DNA from: Flavobacterium faecale
GTDB lineage: Bacteria > Bacteroidota > Bacteroidia > Flavobacteriales > Flavobacteriaceae
DNA: 64,000 nucleotides
NCBI RefSeq assembly: GCF_003076455.1
Contig: NZ_CP020918.1
Span: forward strand, 4,128,001-4,192,000
Direction of reading: 5' to 3'
Below, piece by piece: positions 30,478-39,389 of this stretch; position 1 is the first letter of the stretch, and each line of letters opens with the position of its first letter. The notes beneath the pieces are model-generated. The model had not been told where the DNA came from, made no database searches, and was given only the letters and a program-made list of their open reading frames with translations. The position numbers were made by a program, and so were the translations under genes.

Positions 30478-31188
30478 ATGAAGAAATCAATTTTATATTT
30501 TCTTTTATTCGTATGTATTTATAATCAAAAAACATACAGTCAAATTTTAGAATTTAAAGATTTTGACGATGTTTTCAAACAAGAATTATTACAAGAAAAC
30601 AATGCTCTAAAAGAAAGAATTAGTCATTTTCCACAAGCAGCCAAGGATATTAACGCTTCCATTTCCTCTGCAGTAAAAATGAAGGATTTTGATAAAGCGA
30701 TACTCTTAGCCAATCAATTAGATCAATTAATGCCCAAAAACGCAGATGTAAAAAATTTTAAGGCAAAAATGTTCCTAAGAGTTCAAGATTATGATGATGC
30801 AGTACATTTATTTTCAGAGGCGATAGCTTTAGAACCAAAAAATAAGTGGTTTTATGTAAGCAAAATAGGAGTATTATCGCAAATAAATAATTTTGATGAT
30901 GCAGTTAAAACAGCAGATGAATTGATCAAATTATATCCAAATTGGAGTTTTGCCTATTTTTTAAAAGCAACTATTTTCGCAAATAACAATCAGGATGATT
31001 TAGCCGAAAAAGAATTTGATACCGCCTTGACTAAAGAGCCAAAAAGTGCAATGATTTATGTTAATCGAGGTGATTTATTTTTAAAAAAATCTAATATCAA
31101 CTTAGCAATAGAAAGTTATCAAACCGCTTTAAAATTACAGCCTACATATATTTTGGCCTCCGATAGAATTACCTCTGTATCGAACTAA
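30478..31188 (+). CDS. Secreted TPR protein
   Basis: A 236-residue protein with a cleavable signal peptide (about 1-21, ending TYSQ) followed by four to five TPR units (AILLANQLDQLMPKNADV, AVHLFSEAIALEPKNKW, EFDTALTKEPKSAMIYVNRG, AIESYQTALKLQPTY). It is likely periplasmic. It is downstream of the hypothetical lipoprotein on the same strand and may share its transcript. No partner can be named. Confidence 0.75.
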   Translation: MKKSILYFLLFVCIYNQKTYSQILEFKDFDDVFKQELLQENNALKERISHFPQAAKDINASISSAVKMKDFDKAILLANQLDQLMPKNADVKNFKAKMFLRVQDYDDAVHLFSEAIALEPKNKWFYVSKIGVLSQINNFDDAVKTADELIKLYPNWSFAYFLKATIFANNNQDDLAEKEFDTALTKEPKSAMIYVNRGDLFLKKSNINLAIESYQTALKLQPTYILASDRITSVSN

Positions 31189-31333
31189 TTTTAATCGAAC
31201 TAAATATTAAAACTAGAGTAAGTATTTTTGGTGATGAATTTCCTCGTTTATTCAAACTTGTAATTCAATAATAAGCATAAATGCAGTCTACTTTTTCAGT
31301 GTTGAATTCTTTGCCTAAAGAATTTGTAAATTT
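31189..31333. other. Gene-free stretch before the AraC remnant
   Basis: AT-rich, with only faint resemblance to the segment of the intact AraC gene that would precede the remnant. No frame or hairpin is supported. Confidence 0.4.
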
Positions 31334-31655
31334 CCCCATCTGTAAAGAAAAATTAATCCTATTAAGTCCATAGCCGTTTGAATATTAAACATTCTCAATA
31401 GTATCGAAGTTAATTTCGAAACATCCTGCGATCACCACTTAATATTATGTTGATCGATCTCAATCAGTTATTTGAACCTATAAACAAAAACGCAGATTTT
31501 AGTCAATCGCTACGACTGATTCACCACCTTGAAAAGCTAATTGACAAGTAGTATAAGGAGAAGCATTTTGTTAAAGATTATGCTTCACTTTTACATGTTA
31601 GACCTAACTACCTCAATGCTATTTGCAACGAGCTAACTAGCAGTTCTGCTGGTTG
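31334..31655 (+). pseudogene. Decayed fragment of the AraC-family regulator gene
   Basis: This stretch runs parallel to 36098-36421 inside the intact AraC gene, with roughly 80-90% identity by eye; for example TTAGTCAATC and GTTAAAGATTATGCTTC words occur in both. It is non-functional: TGA at 31379-31381, a one-base deletion near 31425-31440 and TAG at 31549-31551 interrupt the frame. Similarity stops abruptly after AGTTCTGCTGG, before the helix-turn-helix C-terminus. It lies in the same orientation, about 4.76 kb upstream of its intact counterpart, so the two copies bracket the oxidase operon. Confidence 0.85.
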
Positions 31656-31866
31656 TTTTGACCCCACCAATTCTTCATATGTTTTCTGAATAAAATGGGT
31701 TCTAGCATTTCATTCATTAAACAATTCTTAAAATTTATTATTAAAAAAATGATATATCTCATGTTTTTATCTAAAAAGTAAAAAGTACCATCAATACGTC
31801 TTTTATCACCATTATAAAAGTCTCTTTTAGTTTCAAATTTGCATAATCATTTAAATAAGGATCATT

Positions 31867-34035
31867 ATGAAATTCAAGACTAAAAAGCTTTTTTTTAAAC
31901 CTAAAGTAAAGTTAATTACTCTCGCTCTGCTATTTTTTTTGCAGCCCATTATAACCTTTGCTCAAACAGATGAGGGTGTTAGTTTTTTCCCAAACAAGTC
32001 TATCGGTTTTATCGGAATATTAACAGGACTTGTTATTATAGCAGTTGTGTTGGTTCTTTTTTTAGTAGTAAAACTTTCTTCGAATACAAACTATTTTTTG
32101 GATCAGAAATCACAAATTCAAAAAGAGAAATTCAAAAAATACATCACTAATTTGAATGAATCTGATATTGAGGTATTGAAGAAAAAACGCAACCAAAATA
32201 GTAACCGAACTTCATTTTTGGTGCTTGGTTTTCTATCATTAGTACCACAAATAATGTCTGCTGAAACTGCTCCTGCAAAAAGGGAAGATCTTTTTTCGCA
32301 ACCAGGAGTATTAATTACGTTGGTATTGATTTTTATTCCGTTGTTTTTGGCATTGGTTTATCTAGCTGCAAAGGTGTCTACTGGCTTTAAAAATTATGTC
32401 AATAATCAAAAAATAAACGAAGCGAAAGAGTTTGCTGCCTATATTTCTGAAACAGAAAATATTCCAAGTGATGCCGATTTAGATGAAATCAAAAATAAAC
32501 TAGAATACACCATTAAACCAAATGAATTATCCGGTAATGAGACTGCAAGCGATTCAAAAGGGTTATTGAAAAATATTAGTACCGAAACTAATTATCGCTT
32601 TTTTGCCTCAAAAAGACCGCCAATTAAACGTCCTAAAATTGATCCCGAATTAACTCGATTAATTTTATGGTATTTGGGTACTGCCGTTTTTTGGCTTTTC
32701 GTTGGTAGTAGTGTTGGAGAATATGTTGGTATAAAATTTATTGTTCCAGATGCTGACAATTATAGTTGGTTGAGTATTGGTAGACTTCGTGCCGTGCATA
32801 CGAACCTCGTTTTTTGGGCATGGTCAACGATAGGTATTATGGGATTGGGTTATTACATCGTTCCTATGGTTAGTAATGCTCCATTAAATAGTATTAAAAA
32901 CGGATGGAAAGCACTTATTGCTGTCAATTCAGCTATGTTTGTAGGTGCTATTTCGATTATGGCCGGAATCAATAATGGTGGAGGTGAATACCGTGAAATC
33001 ATTTGGCCAATTATGGCAGTGTGGGCCTACGGATTGTTGCTTACTGTGATAAACTTTATTAAAACTATAGCAAAACGTACAACGCACGAAATTTATATTT
33101 CGAACTGGTTTATAGTAGCTTCTTATATTTTCATCCTGATTGTAGCTACAATAGCATACATCCCGATGGGGCAAGACGGAATTGGTGAAACAATCGTACA
33201 GGGATACTATATGCATCAAGCGGTGGGAATGTGGTTTATGTTTTCTATGCTTGGTGTACTCTATTATCTATTGCCTCAGCAAGTCAACAAACCTATATAT
33301 TCGTATAGTTTAGGTGTATTGGCTTTTTGGTCACAAATTTTATTTTACACCGTTATTGGAACACATCACTTTGTCTTTAGTGCCTTGCCATGGTGGTTGC
33401 AAACAGTAGCAATTGTTGGTAGTGTTGGGATGCTAATTCCGGTTACTTCTGGAACCATTAATTATTTGATGACTATGAAGGGATCTTGGAGCAAGATTAG
33501 TAATAGTTACTCATTGCCATTCTTTTTTGTTGGAATTATCTATTATTTCACTGGTTCTTATCAAGGAACAGCCGAAGCCTTTCGATCTACCAATTTAATT
33601 TGGCACTTTACTGACTTTACCATTGCGCACTCGCACATTACGATGTACGGAATTATAACTTTTTTACTTTTTGGTAGTATCTATGCTATTGTACCACGTC
33701 TTACAGGAAAAGAACCACCACAATTGGGAGTTGGTGCTCATTTTTGGTTGGCATTAATAGGATTACAATTTTATACTATTCCGTTGATGATTGGTGGTAC
33801 TTTAAAAGGATTAATGTGGGCCGAAGGAAAACCATTTATTGATAGCGTTGTACTTATGGGACCTTACTGGTTATGGAGAGCTATTGGCGGAACATTGATG
33901 TGGTTGTCTCATATCGTTTTGGCTTATAATATGTACAAAATGATGCGCCCTTCTACTGATATAGATGTAAAAGAAAAAGCATTCGAAATAATCAATCAAG
34001 ATTTAGAAGCTAATTCAGTTGAACCTAAAATTTAA
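31867..34035 (+). CDS. cbb3-like oxidase subunit I with N-terminal extension
   Basis: A 722-residue membrane protein. Residues about 262-705 form a C-family heme-copper oxidase core with all metal ligands: H311 and H590 (low-spin heme), H450, H500 and H501 (CuB) and H588 (high-spin heme). Y494, six residues before the HH pair, matches the cross-linked Tyr of cbb3 oxidases, which favours O2 reduction rather than NO reduction. The first ~260 residues are unusual: a signal-like helix, a second helix (about 47-70), a basic linker, two more hydrophobic segments and an acidic linker. Such an extension is not part of standard CcoN. A cytochrome c gene follows after 5 nt. Confidence 0.85.
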   Translation: MKFKTKKLFFKPKVKLITLALLFFLQPIITFAQTDEGVSFFPNKSIGFIGILTGLVIIAVVLVLFLVVKLSSNTNYFLDQKSQIQKEKFKKYITNLNESDIEVLKKKRNQNSNRTSFLVLGFLSLVPQIMSAETAPAKREDLFSQPGVLITLVLIFIPLFLALVYLAAKVSTGFKNYVNNQKINEAKEFAAYISETENIPSDADLDEIKNKLEYTIKPNELSGNETASDSKGLLKNISTETNYRFFASKRPPIKRPKIDPELTRLILWYLGTAVFWLFVGSSVGEYVGIKFIVPDADNYSWLSIGRLRAVHTNLVFWAWSTIGIMGLGYYIVPMVSNAPLNSIKNGWKALIAVNSAMFVGAISIMAGINNGGGEYREIIWPIMAVWAYGLLLTVINFIKTIAKRTTHEIYISNWFIVASYIFILIVATIAYIPMGQDGIGETIVQGYYMHQAVGMWFMFSMLGVLYYLLPQQVNKPIYSYSLGVLAFWSQILFYTVIGTHHFVFSALPWWLQTVAIVGSVGMLIPVTSGTINYLMTMKGSWSKISNSYSLPFFFVGIIYYFTGSYQGTAEAFRSTNLIWHFTDFTIAHSHITMYGIITFLLFGSIYAIVPRLTGKEPPQLGVGAHFWLALIGLQFYTIPLMIGGTLKGLMWAEGKPFIDSVVLMGPYWLWRAIGGTLMWLSHIVLAYNMYKMMRPSTDIDVKEKAFEIINQDLEANSVEPKI

Positions 34036-34040
34036 ATACG

Positions 34041-35054
34041 ATGAGTATATTTCACGATCATAAAAAACTTTTTACGTTAGCTACTGCCCTATTTGGCACA
34101 TTAACGCTATTTGTAGCCGTATTTCCATCATTATACAATCAAGAAAATAGCGCGCCTTTATATGGAAGTGTGCCACTTACAGAGCAGGAAGAAGCAGGAA
34201 GGCAAATATACATAAGCAATGGCTGTGTAGGTTGCCACACGCAACAAGTACGTAATGTAGATATGGATAAGACGTGGGGAAGTCGCCCCGGGATTGCCTC
34301 CGACTATGCTTACAGCACTAGAAAAAGTATTTGGCAAAATTCAGGTACTTTGATGGGAACTGAACGTACAGGTCCTGACTTAACCAATATTGGAGACAGA
34401 CAACCGAGCCAAGACTGGCATTTAGTCCATTTATTCAATCCTAGAACGGTAATGCCTCAATCAATCATGGCGCCATATCCTTGGTTATTTGAAATCAAGG
34501 ATAAAGCTGAAAAAGGCGATATCAAAGTTAATGTTCCCGAAGAATTTCTACACGGTCAAAAAGGAGTTGTGGTAGCTACTCAAGACGCATTGAACTTGGT
34601 GGCTTATTTAAAAAGTTTAAGACAAGTTAAATTACCTGACGGAACACCAGACCCTATCTTTTTATACAAAATAGAAAAGGCAGAAGCTACTGCAGCAGCT
34701 ACGGGTGCTCCGGTAGAATTAAATGGAAGCGACTTATATGGTGCAAATTGTATGGCGTGTCACCAACAAAACGGAGAAGGGCTTCCGGGTGCTTTCCCTC
34801 CTTTGAAAGGAAGCAAAATTGTATTGGATGACAATCCTGAAATCATGGTTGGTATTATCATGAACGGTTACAATGCTAGAGAAGATTATGGCGAAATGCC
34901 AGCCGTGGGAACCAATGCTAATCTATCTGCAGAAGAAATTGCGGCCATTATGAATCACGAAAAAACAAGCTGGGGAAATAATGCTAAAAAAGTAACTCCG
35001 GATCAAGTTAAAAAATTGATGGAACTTGCCAAATTAAGCGCACCAAAACCTTAA
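34041..35054 (+). CDS. CcoO-like diheme cytochrome c
   Basis: A 337-residue membrane-anchored cytochrome. One N-terminal helix (about 10-30) is followed by a CcoO-type heme domain with C62VGCH66, TGPDLTNIG and HLFNPRTVMPQSIMAPYPW, a phrase diagnostic of CcoO. A second, shorter cytochrome c domain has C237MACH241 and GEGLPGAFPPLKGS, like a CcoP or class I cytochrome. The gene therefore combines roles normally split over CcoO and CcoP and should pass electrons to the preceding subunit I. It is cotranscribed (5-nt gap) with it and with two small genes downstream. Confidence 0.88.
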   Translation: MSIFHDHKKLFTLATALFGTLTLFVAVFPSLYNQENSAPLYGSVPLTEQEEAGRQIYISNGCVGCHTQQVRNVDMDKTWGSRPGIASDYAYSTRKSIWQNSGTLMGTERTGPDLTNIGDRQPSQDWHLVHLFNPRTVMPQSIMAPYPWLFEIKDKAEKGDIKVNVPEEFLHGQKGVVVATQDALNLVAYLKSLRQVKLPDGTPDPIFLYKIEKAEATAAATGAPVELNGSDLYGANCMACHQQNGEGLPGAFPPLKGSKIVLDDNPEIMVGIIMNGYNAREDYGEMPAVGTNANLSAEEIAAIMNHEKTSWGNNAKKVTPDQVKKLMELAKLSAPKP

Positions 35055-35065
35055 ATAAAACAAAG

Positions 35066-35326
35066 ATGAAAAAGTCAATATACACAACACTACTACTGGT
35101 ATTTTCGGGTATCACCTACGCTTGTCCGATGTGTGATAAACAGCAACCAAAGATTTTGAAAGGAATTGCTCATGGAGCTGGTCCAGAAAGTAATCTAGAT
35201 TATGTAATTGTTTGGGGCATGGTTGCCTTTGTAGCTCTAACACTGTTTTATGCGGTGAAATACTTGGTAAAACCAAAAGAAAACAACGATAATCATATTA
35301 AAAGAACCATTATAAATTTTGAATAA
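35066..35326 (+). CDS. Small CxxC membrane protein of the oxidase operon
   Basis: An 86-residue protein: signal peptide (about 1-19), then ACPMCDKQQPKILKG with a CxxC pair at the start of the mature part, one membrane helix (about 47-66, YVIVWGMVAFVALTLFYAV) and a short charged tail. The CxxC next to the membrane could bind copper or take part in thiol redox during oxidase assembly; this is inference from context. It lies 11 nt after the cytochrome gene. I do not recognise a named family. Confidence 0.7.
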   Translation: MKKSIYTTLLLVFSGITYACPMCDKQQPKILKGIAHGAGPESNLDYVIVWGMVAFVALTLFYAVKYLVKPKENNDNHIKRTIINFE

Positions 35327-35327
35327 T

Positions 35328-35726
35328 ATGGACCATAAAAGTAAAGTGATTATATTTGTTGATGATGATATTCAGCCAATAGGAGAGTTTGAAGCACCTG
35401 TAAATTTTGAATTAGATACTCGCAAATTAACCGATGGATTACACCAACTAAAAATAGTTAGTAAAGACCCTACTGGAAAAGAAGGAATTAGAGTGATCCC
35501 TTTTAAAGTTAGGAATGGTCCCGCAATTGCTGTTGAGGGATTAAAAGACAATGACGAAGTTGATGGTGTTTTACCGTTGATGATTAATGCGTACGGAAAA
35601 GGGAATCAAAAATCATTTTTGATCGATGGTAGCGAAACGCCTAAAAGTGTTCCTTCTTGGTTAATTTCTGGTATCATAGCTTTTATTGCTTGGGCGATCT
35701 ATTATTTAATAACATCATTAGGATAA
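35328..35726 (+). CDS. Tail-anchored protein of the oxidase operon
   Basis: A 132-residue protein from the ATG at 35328, one base after the previous stop; a TTG at 35319 is less likely. Residues 1-105 look like two small beta-sandwich units (FELDTRKLTDGLHQLKIVSKD, DGVLPLMINAYGKG), and residues about 107-130 form one C-terminal membrane helix (WLISGIIAFIAWAIYYLI). It could be an accessory or assembly subunit of the oxidase, comparable in position to CcoH/FixH, but no sequence match to that family is seen. Confidence 0.65.
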   Translation: MDHKSKVIIFVDDDIQPIGEFEAPVNFELDTRKLTDGLHQLKIVSKDPTGKEGIRVIPFKVRNGPAIAVEGLKDNDEVDGVLPLMINAYGKGNQKSFLIDGSETPKSVPSWLISGIIAFIAWAIYYLITSLG

Positions 35727-35732
35727 ATAAAT

Positions 35733-36599
35733 ATGTGCGAAATAAAAAATGTCAGTTGTAGTGAAGTTGCTCAAAATGAGCTGAAATTTGCTGTTTATAC
35801 TACTGCAGATTTTTTAAAATTTATGCATCAATTAAACACTCCACATCGTCATAATTATTATATGATTTTGCTTAACAAAAAAAATCATGGATCTCAATTA
35901 ATAGATTTCAAAGAATTTGACATTGCCCCTTTTTCAGTAACTTGTCTGCATCTTGGGCAAGTACATCAATGGCTTAATTATGAAAGCATCGAAGGCTATG
36001 TTTTGGTATTCGAAAGTGACTTTTTTGCTTTAAGATATCAGAATTATCAGCTTAGTGAATTTTCATTTCTAAGCTATCGACATACTCAGCCATACCTAAC
36101 CATATCTGAAGAAAAATTTAATCATATTGAGTCTATAGCCGTTTGGATGTTACGGGAGTTCAATAGTATTGAAGTTAATTTCGAAAAATCCTTGCGTTCG
36201 TTACTTAATATTATGTTGATTGATCTTAATAGATTATTTGAACCTGCAAACAAAAACGCAGAATTTAGTCAATCACTCCAACTGATTCACCACTTTGAAG
36301 AGCTAATTGACAAGTATTACAAAGAGAAGCATTTTGTTAAAGATTATGCTTCTCTTTTACATGTTAGACCTAATTACCTAAATGCTATTTGCAACGAGGT
36401 AACTAGCAGTTCTGCTGGTGATTTAATTCGCAACCGAATTCTAATTGAAGCGAAACGCTTGCTCATTCACGAAAAAAAGACAGCCTCTGAAATTGCATAC
36501 GAATTAGGTTTTGTAGACAATTCTTATTTTGGACGCTTTTTTAAAAAATATGAAAATTATACCCCAGACGGTTTCAAGAAAAAGTATTTAAAAAATTAG
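35733..36599 (+). CDS. AraC-family transcriptional regulator
   Basis: A 288-residue regulator. The N-terminal cupin-like sensor (about 25-170) has PHRHNYYMILLNKK, and the C-terminal AraC domain (about 190-288) has two helix-turn-helix motifs: VKDYASLLHVRPNYLNAICNEVT and TASEIAYELGFVDNSYFGRFFKK ahead of YTPDGFKKK. It directly follows the oxidase operon (6-nt gap) and probably controls it. A decayed copy of its middle-to-C-terminal part lies in front of the operon at 31334-31655. The effector is unknown. Confidence 0.88.
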   Translation: MCEIKNVSCSEVAQNELKFAVYTTADFLKFMHQLNTPHRHNYYMILLNKKNHGSQLIDFKEFDIAPFSVTCLHLGQVHQWLNYESIEGYVLVFESDFFALRYQNYQLSEFSFLSYRHTQPYLTISEEKFNHIESIAVWMLREFNSIEVNFEKSLRSLLNIMLIDLNRLFEPANKNAEFSQSLQLIHHFEELIDKYYKEKHFVKDYASLLHVRPNYLNAICNEVTSSSAGDLIRNRILIEAKRLLIHEKKTASEIAYELGFVDNSYFGRFFKKYENYTPDGFKKKYLKN

Positions 36600-36641
36600 C
36601 CTTTTGATCTAAACGAGAACCACAATTAAAGAGCTACACTG

Positions 36642-36684
36642 TAACAAATGTCACAGTACAATCTATCTTAACGATCTATCTTTA
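36642..36684 (+). promoter_or_regulatory. FNR-like box plus -7 element, copper receptor unit
   Basis: The palindrome TAACAAATGTCA (36642-36653, one arm mismatch) lies upstream of TATCTTTA (36677-36684, one mismatch to TAnnTTTG). The distance from the outer palindrome edge to the -7 edge is 35 nt, identical to the other boxes in this window. The Cys-rich gene starts at 36829. Confidence 0.65.
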
Positions 36685-36828
36685 CAATATATTAGCTATA
36701 TCGATTTATAAGTAAAACAAACTATTGTTTTTACTCAAAAGAATCTGATTTTAGCAATATATACTCCTTTCATGTTGCTTATATTAAAGAGCAAAACAAC
36801 CTTGAAAATCGCATAACTTTCAACAGGA

Positions 36829-37209
36829 ATGAACAAATTAATTCAAAATAGTCTTCTCTTTTTAATCCTAATTAGCATTGTATGTTTTAATTTGAAAACG
36901 ACCATTTTACAATTTGAATATTCATTTTTCAACGAAAGTTTTACAGAGCAATTTTGTGAAAATAAGGCAAAACCAGAACTGAAATGCAACGGTAAATGTC
37001 ATTTAAAAAAAATTAGTAAAGAACAAGACAATCAGGACTCATCAAAAAAATCATTTGCAGACAATGAAGTTTTGTTTTTATGTCCTTTGACTGCCTATGC
37101 AAGTACTGATTTGATTCATTCACAAAAGAAAAAGATCTATTCTAAAAAAGATTTATTTCAGGTTCACATAAACTATCCGCCAGAACATCCTCCTCAAAAT
37201 TTGGTCTAA
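36829..37209 (+). CDS. Cys-rich envelope protein next to copper receptor
   Basis: A 126-residue protein with an N-terminal hydrophobic helix (about 8-24) and a conserved Cys motif CENKAKPELKCNGKCHLKK around residues 43-61, then FLCPLTAY and a Pro-rich end (YPPEHPPQNLV). I recall small proteins with FC-N-K-KP-L-CNGKCHL in Bacteroidota beside TonB receptor genes. The four Cys and one His suit metal binding, and the receptor 46 nt downstream is of the copper type, so a role in copper handling is likely. That function is inferred. Confidence 0.65.
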   Translation: MNKLIQNSLLFLILISIVCFNLKTTILQFEYSFFNESFTEQFCENKAKPELKCNGKCHLKKISKEQDNQDSSKKSFADNEVLFLCPLTAYASTDLIHSQKKKIYSKKDLFQVHINYPPEHPPQNLV

Positions 37210-37255
37210 CAACGCAACAGCTTAATAGCTAGAATGTTTAATCAAATTTATTAAA

Positions 37256-39352
37256 ATGAAAAAAATTATCTGTGCCTTAACGATATTAGGCGCGCTAAAC
37301 GGTTATGCTCAAAAAGCACCACAAAAAATAGACTCTATCAAGGTCACGCTGCTTAACGAGGTCCTAGTTAGTGGTTCGTCTATAAAAAATCCCGCTCAAG
37401 TTATTGTAAAACAAGACTTCTCTGAAAAAGTCGTACAGCCTAAAAATTCAGGTGAATTGTTTGAAGATATCAATGGTTTTCATCTCATAAAAAGAGGCAA
37501 TTATGCGGTAGACCCTGCTTTTAGAGCGTCACAATACGAGCAACTCAATGTTCAGATCGATGGCGGAACTAAAGCATTTCATGCTTGTCCCAACCGTATG
37601 GATCCTGTGACTACCTTGGTTAATCCTGAGGAAATTACTAAAATCGAAATCATAAAAGGCCCATTTTCTGTTCGCTACGGAAACACTTTTGCAGGACTTA
37701 TTAATTTAGTTTCAAAATCTCCAGCTAACAACACTAAGCTGCTTAGTGGGAGTCTTTCTTCAGGATATGAAAGTAATGGGAACTCTATGGTAAACATGTT
37801 TACTTTAGACAGTAAAATTAAAAAGTTTGACTTTTCTGGAAACTTCAGTTATCGCGATTATGGGAACTATGAAGACGGAAATCAAAACGAAATTCCGTCC
37901 TCGTTTAGAAGTATTAGTTATGGCTTAAAAACGGGTTATCAAATCACAGACAACCAGCGTCTACAAGCAACATTACGTCAAAATTTTGGTCGTGATGTGC
38001 TACATGCTGGCTTACCAATGGATACAGATGAGGACAATAGTACGATGGTTAATCTAGATTATAAACTAGAAACAAACAGCAATTATTTCAAAGGATTAAC
38101 TTCTAAGGTTTACTACTCGTGTGTAGATCATATTATGACCAATTCAAGAAGAGCTAGTTTTGCGAATTCAGAAGCAGTCTCAAAGGTAAATGCTCTAACC
38201 TATGGCGGGAAAATTGAAACAGAATGGAATTTTGGTTCCAAAGTGCAATTATTTACTGGTATCGATATGGTCAATTTGTCTCGAGAAGGCGGTAGAGATC
38301 GTTTGGTTAAAGTTGATATGATGGGAAATACGCTTGCTACTCCTATTGCTTTCTTTGATAAAGTTTGGCAAGATAGTTACTCGAATGACTTTGGTTATTT
38401 TGCAGAAACAAAAATTAAAGCTTCTGATAAATCTTGGTTGACTATTGGTTCTCGCTTGGATTTTATTACTTCAGATGCTAATGATTTAGACCCAACTTTT
38501 TCTGCTTTGTATCCATCTTTAGAAAAAAGAAATGAGACCATTTATAGCGGAACAGTTTCGTACCAATACCTTTTTAATCCCAATTATAAAGTAGAAGCTT
38601 CTTTTGGTCGAGGAACTAGAGCAGCCAATATAGAAGAACGCTTTATTGCCTTTTTCAACATTGGAAGAGATGCTTATGAATACGTAGGGAATCCAAATTT
38701 AAAACCTGAAGTCAACAATCAATTTGAACTGAGTTTTGACGGAAAAACAAACTTAAAAGGTTTCTTTAATTCGGTTCAATATGGAACATCAGTATTTTAT
38801 TCTATTTATGAAAACTATATTCTAGGCGTTGTTGATGCCTCTTTAACTCGAAAATACAACTCGACTACGCCACCTGTAAATCCTAAGGTTTTTAGGAATA
38901 TAGACAAGGCCTTGAAGACAGGTTTTGAAGCCTACGGAAACATTGCATTCCATGAGCATTTTAATTTTGGAACAGAGGTTTCATACACCTATACCGAAAA
39001 TAAAGATTTTAATGAAAGCTTGCCACTAACTCCACCATTAGTAACGCGAATAAAATTGGGTTATGAATACAAGAAGTTCTGGGCCAAAGCGTTGTACACC
39101 TTGACAGCCAAACAAAACAAAATTTCGACTAGTTATGATGAAATTACTACCGCAGGTTATGAAGTGATGGATTTAAACATTGGTTACAAGCCTATAAAAT
39201 CAGTCTCTATTGGAATGGGACTTTTAAATGTGTTTGATCAGTATTACAACAATCATTTAACCTTTGCTTTCAACAATGTAGCCGGTTTTGGAAGAGTTCC
39301 TATTACGGAGCCTGGTCGAAACTTTACACTCTTTGTAAACTATAAATTTTAA
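37256..39352 (+). CDS. OprC/NosA-type TonB-dependent copper receptor
   Basis: A 698-residue outer-membrane receptor: signal peptide (about 1-18), plug domain (about 50-165, EEITKIEIIKGPFSVRYGN) and a 22-strand-type barrel ending LFVNYKF. It carries the two copper-binding motifs of Pseudomonas OprC: C111-P-N-R-M115 (CxxxM) in the plug and H292-I-M294 (HxM) in the barrel. This makes copper the likely substrate. It is cotranscribed with the Cys-rich protein, lies close to a copper-dependent oxidase operon and is preceded by an FNR-like box, so it may supply copper for the oxidase. Confidence 0.85.
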   Translation: MKKIICALTILGALNGYAQKAPQKIDSIKVTLLNEVLVSGSSIKNPAQVIVKQDFSEKVVQPKNSGELFEDINGFHLIKRGNYAVDPAFRASQYEQLNVQIDGGTKAFHACPNRMDPVTTLVNPEEITKIEIIKGPFSVRYGNTFAGLINLVSKSPANNTKLLSGSLSSGYESNGNSMVNMFTLDSKIKKFDFSGNFSYRDYGNYEDGNQNEIPSSFRSISYGLKTGYQITDNQRLQATLRQNFGRDVLHAGLPMDTDEDNSTMVNLDYKLETNSNYFKGLTSKVYYSCVDHIMTNSRRASFANSEAVSKVNALTYGGKIETEWNFGSKVQLFTGIDMVNLSREGGRDRLVKVDMMGNTLATPIAFFDKVWQDSYSNDFGYFAETKIKASDKSWLTIGSRLDFITSDANDLDPTFSALYPSLEKRNETIYSGTVSYQYLFNPNYKVEASFGRGTRAANIEERFIAFFNIGRDAYEYVGNPNLKPEVNNQFELSFDGKTNLKGFFNSVQYGTSVFYSIYENYILGVVDASLTRKYNSTTPPVNPKVFRNIDKALKTGFEAYGNIAFHEHFNFGTEVSYTYTENKDFNESLPLTPPLVTRIKLGYEYKKFWAKALYTLTAKQNKISTSYDEITTAGYEVMDLNIGYKPIKSVSIGMGLLNVFDQYYNNHLTFAFNNVAGFGRVPITEPGRNFTLFVNYKF

Positions 39353-39358
39353 AACACA

Positions 39359-39389
39359 ATAAAGCCTCAAGTTATTCTTGAGGCTTTAT
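39359..39389. terminator. Bidirectional terminator overlapping a stop codon
   Basis: A 13-bp perfect stem (39359-39371 with 39377-39389, loop TTATT) serves the copper receptor gene. The stop codon of the converging methyltransferase gene (39372-39374) lies in its loop. Confidence 0.85.

Noticed and set aside
31790..31845. FNR-like box before the oxidase operon
   Set aside because: Only one half-site (TTATCA) is present and the spacing to CAAATTTG is 37, not 35 nt.
31867..34035. Reading subunit I as a nitric oxide reductase
   Set aside because: The Tyr six residues before the HH pair is kept and the neighbouring cytochrome has the CcoO signature, both of which favour an oxygen reductase.
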